Below, piece after piece: positions 24,746-37,245 of a DNA stretch of 64,000 bases; within the stretch, counting starts at the first letter, position 1; each line of letters begins with the position of its first letter. A model generated the notes under the pieces. It was not told the origin of the DNA. It was given only the letters and a program-made list of their open reading frames with translations, and did no database searches. The DNA is from Fomitopsis serialis. Lineage: Eukaryota; Basidiomycota; Agaricomycetes; Polyporales; Fomitopsidaceae. A program made the translations under genes and the position numbers. The stretch is taken from assembly GCF_022376445.1 (NCBI RefSeq), contig NW_025955033.1:1-64000 (forward strand), given 5' to 3'.

Positions 24746-25023
24746 TGTTGAGCAGACTTGGTCACACGTAGTGGACCGCGCTCTAACTTACCTGCTTGAA
24801 GGTTGGATACTTGAGGCACACAAGTTACTTCGTGGTGAAGGAACTGAAGAGAGAGCTATGCTACTGGTGGGTCTTATATACATCTGGAAGACGCTGACTA
24901 ATACTACTGTATAGTCCATTCCCACGCATGACTTGCTCTATGCGGTAAGTGCGGATCCAGCACGTGCGGTGCGATCCGGCCCGTGGAACCCGGCGGCCCG
25001 GTGGGCGCTTATACAGTTCAACA
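24746..25023 (-). repeat. Copia 3' LTR
   Basis: 278 bp with TG...CA ends. Differs from the other LTR at ten positions, all transitions, nine of them CG versus TG or CA. Confidence 0.92.
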
Positions 25024-25032
25024 CTCCCCCTT
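25024..25032 (-). other. Polypurine tract of the copia element
   Basis: On the element's strand AAGGGGGAG directly abuts the 3' LTR, the expected position for plus-strand priming. Confidence 0.7.
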
Positions 25033-25095
25033 GCTAAGTATGTCCCTGACATACGAAGCATCTCCTGGCGCCATGGGCTGCTGTCCGTGGTTGCT

Positions 25096-28000
25096 CTAGG
25101 ACTCTTCATCGTAGAATTGAAGTCCGAGCATGCCCCTGAACTTCTGGAACTTGACGCGGCCCAAGTTCTTGGTGAAAAGGTCTGCCGGATTGTCATCAGT
25201 GCCAATGAAGAAGACTTCGACTTGTCGTTCTTCAATTAGCTCCCTGATATAATGATAGTGTATGTCGATGTGTTTCGACCGCCTCTCAGTTACAGGGTTG
25301 GAGCCGATGAATATCGCTCCCTGATTGTCCGAGCAGATAGGTAGTGGGCCAAGTGGATATCCAATCTCCGTGAGGAGCATCTTAATCCATACGACTTGGC
25401 AGCTGCAGTCGCTGAGCGACATGTATTCAGCCTCAGTTGAAGACAGTGCTACTGTCTTTTGCCGTCGAGACAGCCAACTGAACACTCCACCGGCTAACTT
25501 CATAAAGTAGCCACTCTGAGACCTCCGCATCTCCGGGTCGTTAGCCCAGTTGGAGTCTGTGCACGCCAAGACACCTTGTCCAGTCTTGCCGCTGTATACA
25601 AGCGCATAGGACTTGGTTCCAATTAGATAGCGGCAGATATACAGCACTTTATCCAAGTGGTCCTGTGATGGGTTCGCAGCATGTTGCGCGAGTTTTGTCA
25701 CAGCAAAACAGATGTCAGGGCGAGTTCCAAGCATAATATATAGCAAGGAGCCAATGACAGTCTGGTACCAACTTCGAAGTGCAGGGTCAACCGTGCCAGT
25801 GTAAGGCTCAGGTTTGTAGCCTGCAGGGAGTGGAGTAGGCGCAGATTTAGCATTCTGCATGCCACAGCGCTCAAGCACTTTCTCAAGGTAGGCAGTTTGG
25901 TCAAGATGAATCTCATTGCCTTTCCGAGTAATGCTCATTCGCAGAAACTCCTTGACGTCGCCAAGGTCGCGACACTCCCACTTCTTCATGAAGCGGTTCT
26001 TAAGAGCGGCCACTAGGGCCTTGTCTTTTCCGCAGAAAAGGGCATCATCCACATAGACGATGATGAGGACGAACCTCCCATCTTTTGTCTTGTAGATGAA
26101 GATTCCGGCATCGGATACAAGGCGTACACAGCCAAGTTCCTTGAGGGACTCATTGAGGGTGCGCCACCACGCAAGCCCTGCCTGTTTAAGTCCATAGAGA
26201 GCACGCAGTAGCCGGAGGACTCTGTGCTCTTGGCCTGGGACTTTAAAGCCGTCAGGCTGCTCCATGTAAATCTCCTCGTTGAGTTTACCATAACGCATTA
26301 CGGACATTGAGTCCGGAGATGTGCATGCCCTCGAGCGCAGCTAGCGCAAGTATTAGGCGCACGGTCTCAAAGCGTACGACGGGAGAGAAGACCTGATCAT
26401 AGTCAAGGCCTTCAATCTGGGAGTAGCCTTTTGCGACTAGTCTAGCCTTTTTACGACCGTCAGTTTTGACGTCGAAGACCCAGCGGTTTTTGGTAACCCT
26501 TCGTCCCTTAGGACGGTCTACCAACTCATAGACGTTGCGCTTGCGTAGGGCCTCTAACTCCTCGTGACACGCTAGTATCCACTTCTCTTGCTCTTCTTTG
26601 GGTAGCTTGAGAATATCGCGGTATGTCCATTCACGTGGATTGGACGTTGGAGAATCATGTTCAACAGATGGTATTGCGCATGAAAGCAGCATGTTGACCA
26701 TTCCTACTCCCCCTTCCCGGCATAGTCGTGCCATGAGTAACTCCTCGACTTCTTCGTCTGAGCCCGAGGCAGATCCAGAAGGTTGGTCTGGCTGTGGTTC
26801 TGGCGCGCTAGGTCCGGGAACCTGTTGCTGCGACCCTGATTGAGGGTTAGGGCGGGCGCTACCCGACCCTTCTCCGACAATCTTTTTCCACTGCCCCTTC
26901 TTTTCAATCTCTTTGTACTGATCTATGGGATTGCGATTTTCACCGTAGACGTTCCCTGGGCGAGTTACATGCTTCCGCTGACGACCTGATTTCCGCTGCC
27001 CTTGAGGCGCAGGAATTCCCGAAGGTTGTGGCGGTGGAACTGGACTGGGCGCCTTTGGCTGCTCCTGAGCATCGTCAAGCTCATCGTCCGTTCCCTTTGG
27101 AAGGTGGTAGGGATGAGAGATATCCTCATCGTCTGAATCCTCCTGAGAAGTGGGTTTTGGCGTGCTTTGCAGCCTAGTATTACCCCGCCGCTTCATGCTG
27201 GGGCATTTTGGGAACATACTCTCGTCGAACAACGCATGTGACGACGTATAGAGTACATTATTTGGTGCACGCATGAACAAGTCACCGTGACCTCCGGGGG
27301 CGACACCGAGGTATGTCATTAACTCTGACTTTCTAGACAGAGTGTTATTGCGCACGTCCTTGGGGATAAAGATGTATGCGCTGCACCCGAATACTCGTAG
27401 GTGCCTAATGGCAGGAGCCTCACTGTTCAACATCTCATATGGTGTCAGCCATTTGAGGCGACGAGATGGTGTCCTGTTGTACACATGGACAGCGTGGTTC
27501 ACCGCAAATTCCCACCAGGATTCAGGTAAACACGCTTCAAGGCGCATAGCCTGAGCTTTGTCCATTATTGTCCTGTTGAGTCGCTCAGCTCTGCCATTCT
27601 CCTGAGGAGTGTGCGGCGAGCTTTGCAAGATCTTGATGCCCTCGTCTTTCAGCATCTTGTCAAATGCGTCAGACTTGTATTCTCCCCCAGCATCCAACAT
27701 CCATCCTTTAACTTCCTTGCCATATTGGGTTTTAACCATGGCGAGGAATTGCCGCGTAGACGAGATCACAGCACTTTTGGTGCGCAGATTCACAGTCCAG
27801 GCGTGGAACGTGTAGTCGTCATAGTACAGTATGTAGTACCTGTACTTATGGTAGGAGTCAAGCGGGAACGACTTCACATCGCTGTGAATGAGCTCGAAAG
27901 GTTCTGTCGCTCGCTTTGTGGATGGCGGGAAAGCCTTGTTGGGCATTTTCCCTTCTGCACATCCTGGGCACACAGGATCCTCCGTAGGGAACTCAACCCT

Positions 28001-29122
28001 GAGAGGGAAACCGTCGGTGTGTTTTTCAGCCTTCTGAAGAACATCCTTTGAGGGATGCCCAAAACGGCGGTGCATAGTTTCATAGTCTACCGTGAAGACC
28101 GTATTGTGGATACTTTGCGCGTCTTCCCCAGAAGACGCAGCATAAATCCCAAAGATAGAGCCACCTGGGTTCAGTGGTTTAAACATGTATAGTGGATCCC
28201 GCGATCCCGGCTCATAGAGGTCAATGTGCTGCGAACCACCGCGCACAGTCATGCCTTCTTTGAGGAAAGTCCCCATGGACAACAACCGTTGATGCAGACC
28301 TTGGAAATAATAGACGGGATATAGACGAGTTGTAATCATCTCACCGTCTCCACCCAAGAAATTGATGAAGACGGTCCCGCGCTTTGTGCAGCGGGCCGTG
28401 CCGTTCGCGGTCTGCACCAGGATGGGTTCGCTGAGATCCTCAACTTCAGCGAAGTCACTCATCCGGTTGGTAAAGTGCATTGAAGCACCAGAGTCCAACA
28501 TCCAAGTTGGGTCTCTGTCAGGGTAGGCTTCATTGCCACCCTCTAGGACATCCTCAATCTTCATTTTTCCCTTACACTTGGAGCACGCTGCAAACTCTCG
28601 CGCGTGACGACAGTGTATATATTTGTGTAATGAACTACCGATACATTCATTCATTACACGCGACTTAGATGATACTCTACTACATGCGGCTGTGGGTAGC
28701 GCATTGTCAGTAGGTCGCATGGGAATTGAAGATGAGGGTACTGACCTGGCGTCCTCGTCCAGATCAATCCCGGCGGCCATCGTGATGTCCTCGTCGACGT
28801 TCTCGCCGACGTCCTCGTCGTCCGACCCCCAATCAAGGGGTTCCTGGGTCTCGGCCCAGGTGCCGTCGTCGTACGAGTTGTAACCCGTGTTCACCTCGTC
28901 GATCCTCTCGGCCATGTTGTTGTTGTCGTCGTCAGAGAGACGAGGGTGCTTGGATGCATGCGACTCTGCGTCAGAGAGGTAATCCTCGATCTGCACGGAG
29001 TTGTCGACAATTTGTGTGAGCGTTTTGAGGCGCTCAACCGTAGGAGACACGTTGACCTGCTCGGCCAACTCGAGGGCGTGTTGCAGCCATCGCTGGCAGT
29101 TGCACATGGGGCGCTTCTGCAC
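25096..29122 (-). pseudogene. Copia pol: protease, integrase, reverse transcriptase, RNase H
   Basis: The first open stretch (29,122-26,285) holds the aspartic protease motif WMLDSGASMHF, the integrase zinc motif (HRRFGHPS...CPGCAEGK), integrase residues ELIHSDVKS, MLDAGGEYKSD and TPQENGRAERLNRT, and the first reverse transcriptase blocks (RWVFDVKTDGRKKARLVAKG, FSPVVRFETVR). It ends at a frameshift near 26,290-26,305, where a few bases of the NA-YLYGKLNEE block are missing. The second stretch (26,307-25,096) continues with YGLKQAGLAWW, IIVYVDDALF, then RNase H (TDSNWANDPEMRRSQSG, SSTEAEYMSLSD, SDNQGAI, KHIDIHYHYIRE). Order protease-integrase-RT-RNase H defines copia. The polyprotein is broken and cannot be made whole. 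Confidence 0.9.
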
Positions 29123-29191
29123 AGGCGCACGTGTTTCGACGGTGCGGACTTTGCTGCCCGAAGGCGCGATGTCTACGACGTGGGACGTAGA

Positions 29192-29665
29192 CTAAGACAG
29201 ACCTGCCACTGACGCCTGCGAGGCGATGTGGGCATGGTCGTGACCGTGGTTGCCGCCGTCCTTCTGGGCACGGGTCTTCTTGCCGCTGCGTTTACCGCGC
29301 TGCTTGCCCTTGCCCTTGTCGGCCTTCTCGCCGCTGCCGCTGCCGCCATCATGGCGCTGCTGCTGCTGCTGGAAGCTCGGCTCGCCTTGCTTTTGCTTGA
29401 CGGCCGAGATCTTCTTCGTGTCATGCGAAGAAGACACCTTCTTGCCCGAGCCTTGCTCAAAGGCGAGGTTGGCGGCGTGCTGGACATCCGAGATCTTGAG
29501 CTTCTTGACATCCGTCGTTTGCAGCATGACCTGCACAATGTTGTCATACTGCGACGGTAAAGCATTCAGGGCCATCCATCATGGCCAGAAGCGCGTCGGG
29601 GATCTTGAGCTGGTTATCTTCGAGCTTTTCGCAAGCATCAATGATTTTGGCGAGGAAAGGAGCGG
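29192..29665 (-). pseudogene. Copia gag, C-terminal part
   Basis: Reads APFLAKIIDACEKLEDNQ from the insertion point, then LPSQYDNIVQVMLQ and a basic, glutamine/serine-rich tail. Near 29,570-29,580 four extra bases (a GATG-type duplication) shift the frame between ALLAMM and ALNALPSQY. It is the downstream half of the gag gene whose start is at 49,663. Confidence 0.8.
29664..29665. repeat. 2-bp target duplication, left side of the nested element
   Basis: GG here and GG at 49,286-49,287 flank the nested element. Removing the insert and one GG leaves gag in frame as DQHP-APFLAK. Confidence 0.7.
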
Positions 29666-29696
29666 CATCAGGAAAAACCGGTTTTACTTGCCAAGC
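29666..29696 (+). repeat. Left terminal inverted repeat of the giant element
   Basis: CATCAGGAAAAAC then GG, TTT, CTTG, CAAGC separated by single mismatches to the other end; 27 of 31 match. ACTTG/CAAG words continue to about 29,800. Confidence 0.85.
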
Positions 29697-30695
29697 TACA
29701 AGGCAAGTCAAAAGAACTTGGTTTACTTGGCAAAGACGCTCACCGCTTGGAATGTGCTGCAAAGGCAGCATTGGTCTTGAGATACTTGGACAAACTATAG
29801 CCTGCTTGATTAACCATCCTGTCAAGAGTTTATTAGCTGACCGGCAAGCAAAATTTGGCCAGTCAATTTTCTTTAATCTCTGAAGTGTTTCATTGATCAT
29901 TCATAGATAGTTGGGTTTCTATTTGTACGCTTAATTTCAAGCTATCTATTGCCGTAAACATAGTACTTCTACTAGTAGTATGAGTGTACTCTGTGAACTC
30001 AGGGTTTTCATGTCCAGAACCAATGGAACCAGCGACGACTCGTCTGGACGTATATCGTTCAAATTAACTCGGAGGCTGTCCAACACTCTACCCAGCCTCC
30101 ATCCAGCCACACTTGATGTCCACCCTCCATCCTTCGTGGGCAATGGCTACCCGTCAGCGCACAGACGGGACACGTCGGTGAGTCCTCTGCCCAGCTGAGT
30201 GGTAGTATTGTGTACTGTTCTGTTAGATCAGCCAGTCGCATGTAGTAGTGTATCTGCCAGTGGATCGACAACTCACCGAACAGATGACCATGATGTTCTG
30301 GAGGTGCCACGGTCCTTAGGAGACTCTGCTGTGAGTGTTCCCCACAGAGTTCAGCGACAACGTGTGCGCGGCAACTAATCGGACATGGGATTCTGGACGT
30401 GCAACAGTCTCAGGCTCTGTGAGCACGAGCCACACCTCCCAAGCAGTCCAGAGCGCTCGCCGCATCCACACTCTGTGCGCCCGTTGACGCATGCCGTCTG
30501 TTCAGTATCCGTACACCGCGACGCCCGACGTCCATCCACGTTGCGGCGGGTTGATCATAACAGCGCGTGAGTTTGGCCGGGCAACCGCTAGCCCTGCAGG
30601 TGAGTACGGCAACCGCCTATCCGGCCCCCCGTAATTGGCTCAGCAAATTCACGTTCGCAGGGAAACAGACGTACATGATCCCGGCGATGTGAGGT
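29697..30695. other. Subterminal repeats, then no recognisable gene
   Basis: CTTG, CAAG and ACTTGG words are crowded between 29,697 and 29,800, a pattern seen in CACTA-like subterminal regions. From 29,830 to 30,695 I find no protein-like reading frame. Confidence 0.45.
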
Positions 30696-31391
30696 TCAGC
30701 GCCGGTGACGTCGGCAAGTATGTAGGCGAAGTTGGTCCATGGGCTTGGTCGTAGAATGGTGACGTTGCGTAGGGCGAGGTGCGCACACCACCATATGGCA
30801 ACGGTGGGACATATGGAGACGTCGGCGAATACTTGAGTCCTGGCCCTTCGCCTTCTTCGTCGCCGAGGTGCGGTCAGTCGAGATGGTGTCGGATATTGAC
30901 GGCGAGCCCTCGACCGGCCCGTTTGCTTCTGCATCGGCAGCAGCACAACGGCGGCGACGGACTCTTGCTCGATGGCGTGGGGCCATCCCGTGGGTGCTGT
31001 GTGAGGCGATGCGGCTGTTCGCGTTGACAATACCTGGTGGCGTCGACGGCGATGCAGACAATGCCGGGCTCGTCGAAGTCGAGTAAGACTGCTCGGGCGT
31101 GTCGGGCGTGTCAGGGCTCGTGGGCGGACTCGGATACACCGTGCTGGCGTCGACAGGCATGGGGTGGGCTTCGGTGGCGACAGGACGTGCGGCGAAGCTC
31201 AGGGTGGTGGTCGACGTGGGGCCGTATGGCGTCGTCCACGGTACTGGTGTCGGCGCAGGCGAGGGGAGCACGTACGTTGGGTATGGCCCGTGGCCCTTGG
31301 AGTCCGTCCGAACATTCGCCTCGAACTCCTTCGGCGCTGCTGGCTCGATGTTGAGTTGCCACTCGAGGTACAAACACATCTCTCGCACCAT
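30696..31391 (-). pseudogene. Possible cyclin fragment
   Basis: The open stretch starts MVREMCLYLEWQLNIEP and continues KEFEANVRTDSKG and GPYPTYVLPSP, followed by a proline/serine/threonine-rich tail. EMC-YLEWQLN...PYPTYVLP resembles the end of the cyclin box and linker in fungal cyclins, as I know that family. A stop lies directly upstream of the Met and the cyclin box proper is not readable in any one frame. It is probably a captured and decayed gene piece; confidence is low. Confidence 0.35.
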
Positions 31392-32166
31392 TCAGCCATC
31401 ACGTCCCCCTCCTCGTCCTGCACACCTTCGAATCCAGCCTCAGTCGATCCCTTCGCACCATTAACAACACCCGCTTCCCCGGTGCGATGGGCATCCGCGA
31501 CCGCAACGGAGCAACCCCGCACGGCCTCGCCGCGTATGTTCTTGAAGAACATGGCGTCGCCCGTGCTCTCGATGAACTTGCGCTGCGTGAAGCTCCACCA
31601 GAGCGCGTAGAGTGTCGGCTGGCGGCGTCCGCATCAGACTCTGGTGACCTGAATGCTGCGGAATGAGTGGACAAGGGCGTGGAGCTCGAGGGCCATGCAG
31701 TATATGAATATAACAGAGGTGGCACGGGTCGTTACCGGGCGTGCGGTAGTTCCGCAGAGCACGTACCCACCTGTAGGCTGTCCTCATGAACGGTTCCGAG
31801 AGTGGTCGAGGAACATAGGCACGAAGAGGGCGACAGAGGCACAGGCGAGTGGACGCATGGCGGGGACGTAGACTTGTCGAGCAAGGACAGGGGCACGTCC
31901 CCCGATCGTCCCTTCGCCGTGGCTCGTCCATGCGCTAGTCGGAGTGTCCTCCGGGAGTCTCGCTGTGCGCGTCGACATGTCCTGCAGAACGGGTCAGTGG
32001 GCGCGAGACACACCGTCCGTCTGCACATCTTGCGTGGCCTCATCTACGCTTACCAGGAGACCTATCCGTCGGGCTTACACATATGTACGAGGGTGCGCGT
32101 GAAGGAGAGTGCAAATGAACATGTAGATTCTGGACGTACTCAATATTATGAAATCCTATGCTTCGC

Positions 32167-32723
32167 TCACTGGCTAGGCAACCATCCCCGCCTGCGACTC
32201 GTCGACCTCCCTGCAACAGGATGAGCCGACCGCCGACCATCCCCTTTGCCCTCCGTCTCGGATGCCCTCTGTCCCGCCTTCCCTCGGGTTCTCAACTGCA
32301 TGTTGTGCTTCGAGTCCGTTGCCTGGTGCGTGGTTTCTTTCTTGCACCGTTTGCTGGTACCGGGGACCACGACTTCTGCCCGAGCGGCGTGTTTCACAGC
32401 TGTAGACTGTCGAGTATTTGAAATGAGTCCATGATAATAATAAAATTGAAGGGACTCACTTTGGGCACCGTGCTGCTAGGTGCGCTCTCATCTTCGCTGT
32501 CCGAGGAGACCAAGTCGATGACGACCGGACCTGGCGCACTTCGCTGGGTTGTGGGCAGAGGGATATTTGTGTAGTCTTTGGTGTTCTTATAGCCGCAAAA
32601 GACAAGGCCGTCTTCTTCCAGTGCGGTTCTATGGAACTTGCTCTTCTTGACGTTGACGCGTTGGAAGCCGATATATTGAATGTCGTCGTCCGCAGCCTGA
32701 GGCTGGGCGTGGTTTGCTGACAT
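32167..32723 (-). CDS. Small cargo protein with a SUMO-interaction-type motif
   Basis: Two exons, 32,723-32,460 and 32,406-32,167, joined by a 53-bp GTGAGT...CAG intron in phase 0, give about 167 residues. The N-terminal half has DDDIQYIGFQRVNVKKSKFH and FCGYKNTKDYTNIPLP, then PVVIDLVSSDSEDES at about residues 68-82. This is a typical SUMO-interaction motif: a hydrophobic VIDLV core followed by acidic and serine residues. The C-terminal half is rich in Arg and Lys. I do not know the family. It sits on the same strand as the Plavaka transposase, downstream of it. A role in SUMO-dependent targeting is a guess. Confidence 0.5.
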
Positions 32724-32938
32724 ATCTTCTAGTGTAGATGATATAGGAAAATTAGAGATTATAATGAGCGGAAGTGACGCACCGGCGATGGAGGTTGAGG
32801 TTGTCCTCGAGCAGGACACGGAGTTTGCGGTAAGAACTCGAAGCTCGGCTTGAAAGTCGATCACGATCGACAGCCCGAAGGCCGAGCCTCAGCGCTTTCC
32901 TTCTCGGGAGTCCCTCCACTTCCACTTACTCTATGCTG

Positions 32939-33440
32939 CTTTGCTTTTCGCTCTCGTACGCGCATCGCCGGAAACTGAGGTTGAAATGATGGAGAAGGAT
33001 GCGGAGAAGGATAATAGAGCAGGTAAGTGTATCTTTGCGACGTTATAAGGGCTCTCGACGCCATGGACAACCTCGACTCACGCCTTGCCCGCTACACCTA
33101 CCGCCGCCGCCGCTTTCCTTCTCACTCTCGTACGCGCATTGCCGGAAACCGTGGTTGACATGATGGAGGAGGATGCGGAGAAGGATACTGGAGCAAGTAA
33201 GTACATCTTTGCTACAATATAAGGGCTCTCCTCGACTCACGCCTTGCCCACTACACCTACCGCTGCCGCCGCCTACCGCCGCTTTCCCTCTCACTTCTCG
33301 TACGCTCATCGCTGGAAACCGTGGTTGAGACGATGGAGGACGATGTGGAGAAGGATACTAAAGCATGTAAGTACATCTTCGCGACATGTAGAAAATTCCT
33401 CGGCACCGTAGACGACCTTAACTCACGCCTCGCCCAGAAG
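32939..33440 (+). repeat. Three tandem copies of a roughly 172-bp module
   Basis: Copies begin near 32,939, 33,113 and 33,283 with CTTTCCTTCTCACTCTCGTA-type sequence. Each contains a short open stretch (METMEDDVEKD-like) running into GTAAGT, then a TACATCTTTGC block and a CGACTCACGCC block. This looks like a triplicated exon-intron piece. Divergence is modest. Confidence 0.65.
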
Positions 33441-33915
33441 CCAGTACATAGCGCGGCCGGGTTCCCTCAACACACACGCCGCGCACTGCGCCTCTTGGCT
33501 GGCTACTCTACTGGCCATCTGTCTACCGCTTGCCCTGGCTGCCCATCCGCATGCCCACTCGCCCGCACGCTCATTCGCCCGCACGCTCATACGCCCGCAC
33601 GCCCGCTCACCCTCTCACTCGCCCGCTCGACCGCTCGACCGCTCGCTGGCCCGCTTGCCTGCATGCTAACGTACGCTCACTCATCCGGCTACTAGGTAGT
33701 CCTACATACATACACGTTTGCTAGCAAAGATTGATGGTGAGCTCCAGTCGCGTTGTAGTCTACTAGTCTACAACATTTGTATATCTTGCTTCAATAGAAT
33801 GAAATATACTTCGTTTCATAGCTAGCGTTACCTGAGTCGCAGGGCGATGTGTGATCCTTAGCGTCAAGACGCTGAATTGCTCAAAATATGTACAGGTATG
33901 TTAGAGTACAAGCGG
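33441..33915. repeat. CCCGCTCG-rich simple repeats, then gene-free DNA
   Basis: Between about 33,530 and 33,665 the plus strand is a run of CGCCCGCACGCTCA and CGACCGCTCG words. The remainder to 33,915 is AT-richer and holds nothing recognisable; it is the 3' flank of the transposase gene. Confidence 0.55.
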
Positions 33916-36900
33916 CTACCATAGAGTCTGATATGCGTACTTAGTGGCCCAGTTGTTCAATAAAAATCTATGCGCTTTGTCGAGTACGTTGTGATGACTC
34001 CAGTCATTGGGAACGTTGGGCTGTGAGTTCGTACGAGTGGGGATAGGGAAATGAGGAATCAACTGACACGACTGCCGTATCATCCGTAACGGTACTACAT
34101 CTCCAGGCGGTGTGCCGTCCGTTCGAAGGGGCATCTTCCGTACGTCGTACATCATGTGTACAGGGTCGGCAGCGGCAGGAAGTTTCGCGTACCATTCAAC
34201 GTACGCCAGGGGCCCTTGCTGGGCCCATTCTTCTGGGGCCGGCATTTCTGATACGGTACCATGTTCGTAGATTTTCTCGGGCAGCCTAAATATCGTTTTG
34301 ACTCGCCCTATGCGAGTCCCTGGTGAAAGACTGGATTAGAGAGCGTAAGTCAAAAAGGGTTGTTGACATACCTTGCAGACCAGTGGCCTCTGCCTCTTCG
34401 CCTCGCAATACGACAACCGTATCAAATCTTGCGGGTTCTGACCCACAAGATGGCTTCGCCTTGACCGCGTCGCGGTCCAGGTTGTCATCTGTGAGGGGGA
34501 GTGTGGTGAATTTGAAACCGTGAAAGATGTCGAGGCGGGAGAAGGGGAGATAGGAGCCGGCCTTCTCAGCCTCGCCGGCGGTAAGGGGGCGACCAAGCTT
34601 CAACGAGAAGATGTGTTGATTCAAAGCTCTTGCGAACCCGGGAGCTTGATGCTTGTCCGCAATGGACGCAATTGATTGCTGCGAGACGGATGGGTGTTTT
34701 GGCAGTGTTAGCCCGGCTTGAGGATGGTGCGACTGCGCTCCGGTAACATCAGGGGATGCGTTTGGCTCGATGCGCTCTTCGTGAAGTCTCTGGCGAAGCA
34801 TCTCGTACATGGCGACCTTCTCCTGACGTTCGAGCCACTTGGTCATTTGAGGCCGCTCGTCGCGATGGTTGGACGCTCGCCAGGCCTTCTTTGCGCAGTC
34901 AATGTGCAGGCGTTCGAAAAGTTCCGTGTTGTAATTATCAGTCGTGCCCAGATTACGAATACAGTCGATGTAATGGTGGAGGGAGTGAAATTTCGGTATG
35001 TTGAGGTGTTCCCGTATGCCGAGAGTCTTCAGAATCGCCTTGTGCTTGTGGTAAGTCATTAGTGCGTCCTCCAGGTAGGACAGCGTAGTGTCGTCGTGCG
35101 TTGAGTACTGGGCAATGTAGATGAAGTCGAGGAGAGCTCGGAACGTGATGATGACGGCGTGAGGCAGGCGTCCGACAAGGCATCCGAGCAGGATGCGTGC
35201 TATGTCTTTGCGTTCGCCACCAGACACTTGAGACAGGGTGGAAATTCCATTCTTGAAATGGCGCGTGCCGTATGCAGGCGGTAGGCAGCGAATTCGTTGG
35301 TCGAGTTCGGATTCGTCCATTAGTTCGCTGCACCAATCTATAACGTGTTTGAAGACACCTTGATACAATTGATGCAGTACGTCTGGCGTGATGCAGCTGT
35401 GGATATCTGTGTAAGGTAAGTCCTTCCAGAACGGGTCGACAACGTAGCCGGAGATATTGTTCTCCTTGCATGTGTTGTAGAACGCGGATGACCCCTTCTT
35501 GTCCCGGGATTTTGCCTTCCGCAGGACGTCCAGGGTCATGATTTGACGGCGCGGTGTCTTCGCTGTGTCGTCCCCAAGGGCGGGCTCCGGGCACTGGCAG
35601 ATGCAGCAAGTGCCGTACTTGGTGCAGGTCACCAGGCACTGCTCCGGGTAGTCAGCAACATAGGACGCTAGCACTGGATGAACACGCCGAATTTTCCCGT
35701 CTCCCCCTGTAACATCAATTCCCTCCTTCCCGGCCTCGATGAGCGGCGCGAGGATGATCTTGACGGAGGCGTGGAAGAGTTGGTGGACGAGCGCGCGATG
35801 CTTGCGCTCACTGAGGCCCGTAGAGTCGACCTTGTCGACTGAGAGGTAGCCGATGAGGATACAGGCGTGCTCTGAAGGCTTCCGACGCAGAGCCTTCGGG
35901 ATGTTGCCGAGGGTCATGTAGACCGGGTAGGCGGACTTGTTGCCGGAAAACTGGGTAAGTTGTGTTTTATCGGTCGAAATGATGACCGGGGCTAGGGCTG
36001 CGCCGTCAGGTAGAAGACTCTGAATGTAAGAAAGTAATGAGTAGGGCATAGAAACTAGCAACAACCCTGGACGCCTCACCTGCACTGCATTCCACCACCT
36101 TCCTGTCCACATTTCGGTATATATACGGTTCTTACGGCTCGTGTTGGAGAAGATTCGTCGTGGGCGATACACGATGCGGTCCGCGTGCGCAGGGTTTCCA
36201 AGGAGAGCTTTGATAGCAGCTATGATATCACGAAACTGCACTAGATGAGTTTCTCCCGGTCGGTCCTTGAACGTCAGCCATTGCTCCATCCACGGCGATC
36301 TCTCCGGTATGGAATCGACCTTTTGGAGGAGCGAGCGCATATTGTGGTAAGAAAGTCCTAGTTTCTCTCGTACCTATGTTTTGAATTAGACAGCTGAGGG
36401 GTGTTCTGAACCACAGAAAACTCACGTTGGGTATGTTGAGGAACCGGTCAACGGCACCTTGACTGATGCCCTCTTTGACGCACCACGAAGCCACCTCCCA
36501 GTCCATCTCGGTGTCAAAAGGTTCCCACAAAGAACGATTGTCTACAGCAGAATGTAAGCTTGTCATTTCTGTAACAAGATGTGTGGTCACGTACCTTCCC
36601 GGTCGCCGCAGTCAGCATCTTGGTCATTCTGTTTCGCGAAGTGCCTCTTCCATGCATCCATCATAGTACGTCCCTCTCCGACAACACGTCCTGCAGTCTT
36701 GTCGACGTCCTCAACTCGTGTGTCTTCGTCGTCATCAAGTTGTATCGCGGATTGTCGAATCCGACTGCCGGAAGACGATGCTTCGCAAGGCGGATTGCAG
36801 CCTGAGGAACTGGGAACTGGTAATGGCACGAACATCAAATCCTCTTCTTCGTCGCTACTCTCAGCATCTTCGTGTCCTGGCTGCGAATCAGAACCCGTTG

Positions 36901-37233
36901 ACGATCCTTCACCTCTGTCGCTGGGCAGGTTCATCACGGCAGCGGGAGTTGCGGGTCTTGTTTCCCTTTAAAACATTCAGCTATTGTAGGCGTATACCGC
37001 AGACTGAATACGTACATAGCACTTCGATTTATACCGCTATTTCTCTTCTCCGACGGCGGTTCGTCCTCAGCAACATCTGCAAAGACTGCCTTCAACTTGC
37101 CCTTCTTATACCACGCACATTTGCGACTTGCAGACTGATGAGCCATCAGACCCTGCATGGTATCAAACTCCTCGTCACAAGCCCGACATGTTTGAGCCAG
37201 CAGGTCTTCCAAGCACCGACGTTTCTTGGCCAT
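33916..37233 (-). CDS. Plavaka transposase
   Basis: Six exons: 37,233-37,016, 36,965-36,595, 36,541-36,426, 36,373-36,080, 36,019-34,372 and 34,307-33,916. All junctions keep frame and give about 1,012 residues; an alternative start four codons upstream is at 37,245. Near the N-terminus is a zinc-finger-like cluster (Cys16, Cys19, His32, Cys39) with KCAWYKKGKL, then an acidic linker, DMDWEVASW-type helix block, IYTEMWTGRWWNAVQ, PVIISTDKTQLTQFSGNKSA, LGNIPKALRRKPSEHA, CTKYGTCCICQCPEP, CITPDVLHQLYQGVFKH, and a C-terminal VKTIFRLPEK...PLAYVEWYAKL. These blocks match the Plavaka family of basidiomycete DNA transposases as I know it. No stop or frameshift is visible, so this copy may still work. 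Confidence 0.88.
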
Positions 37234-37245
37234 GGTCTTCTTCAT

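Noticed and set aside
30617..32240. Several overlapping 100-150 codon stretches on both strands
   Set aside because: GC-rich shadows; only the short cyclin-like segment has family character.
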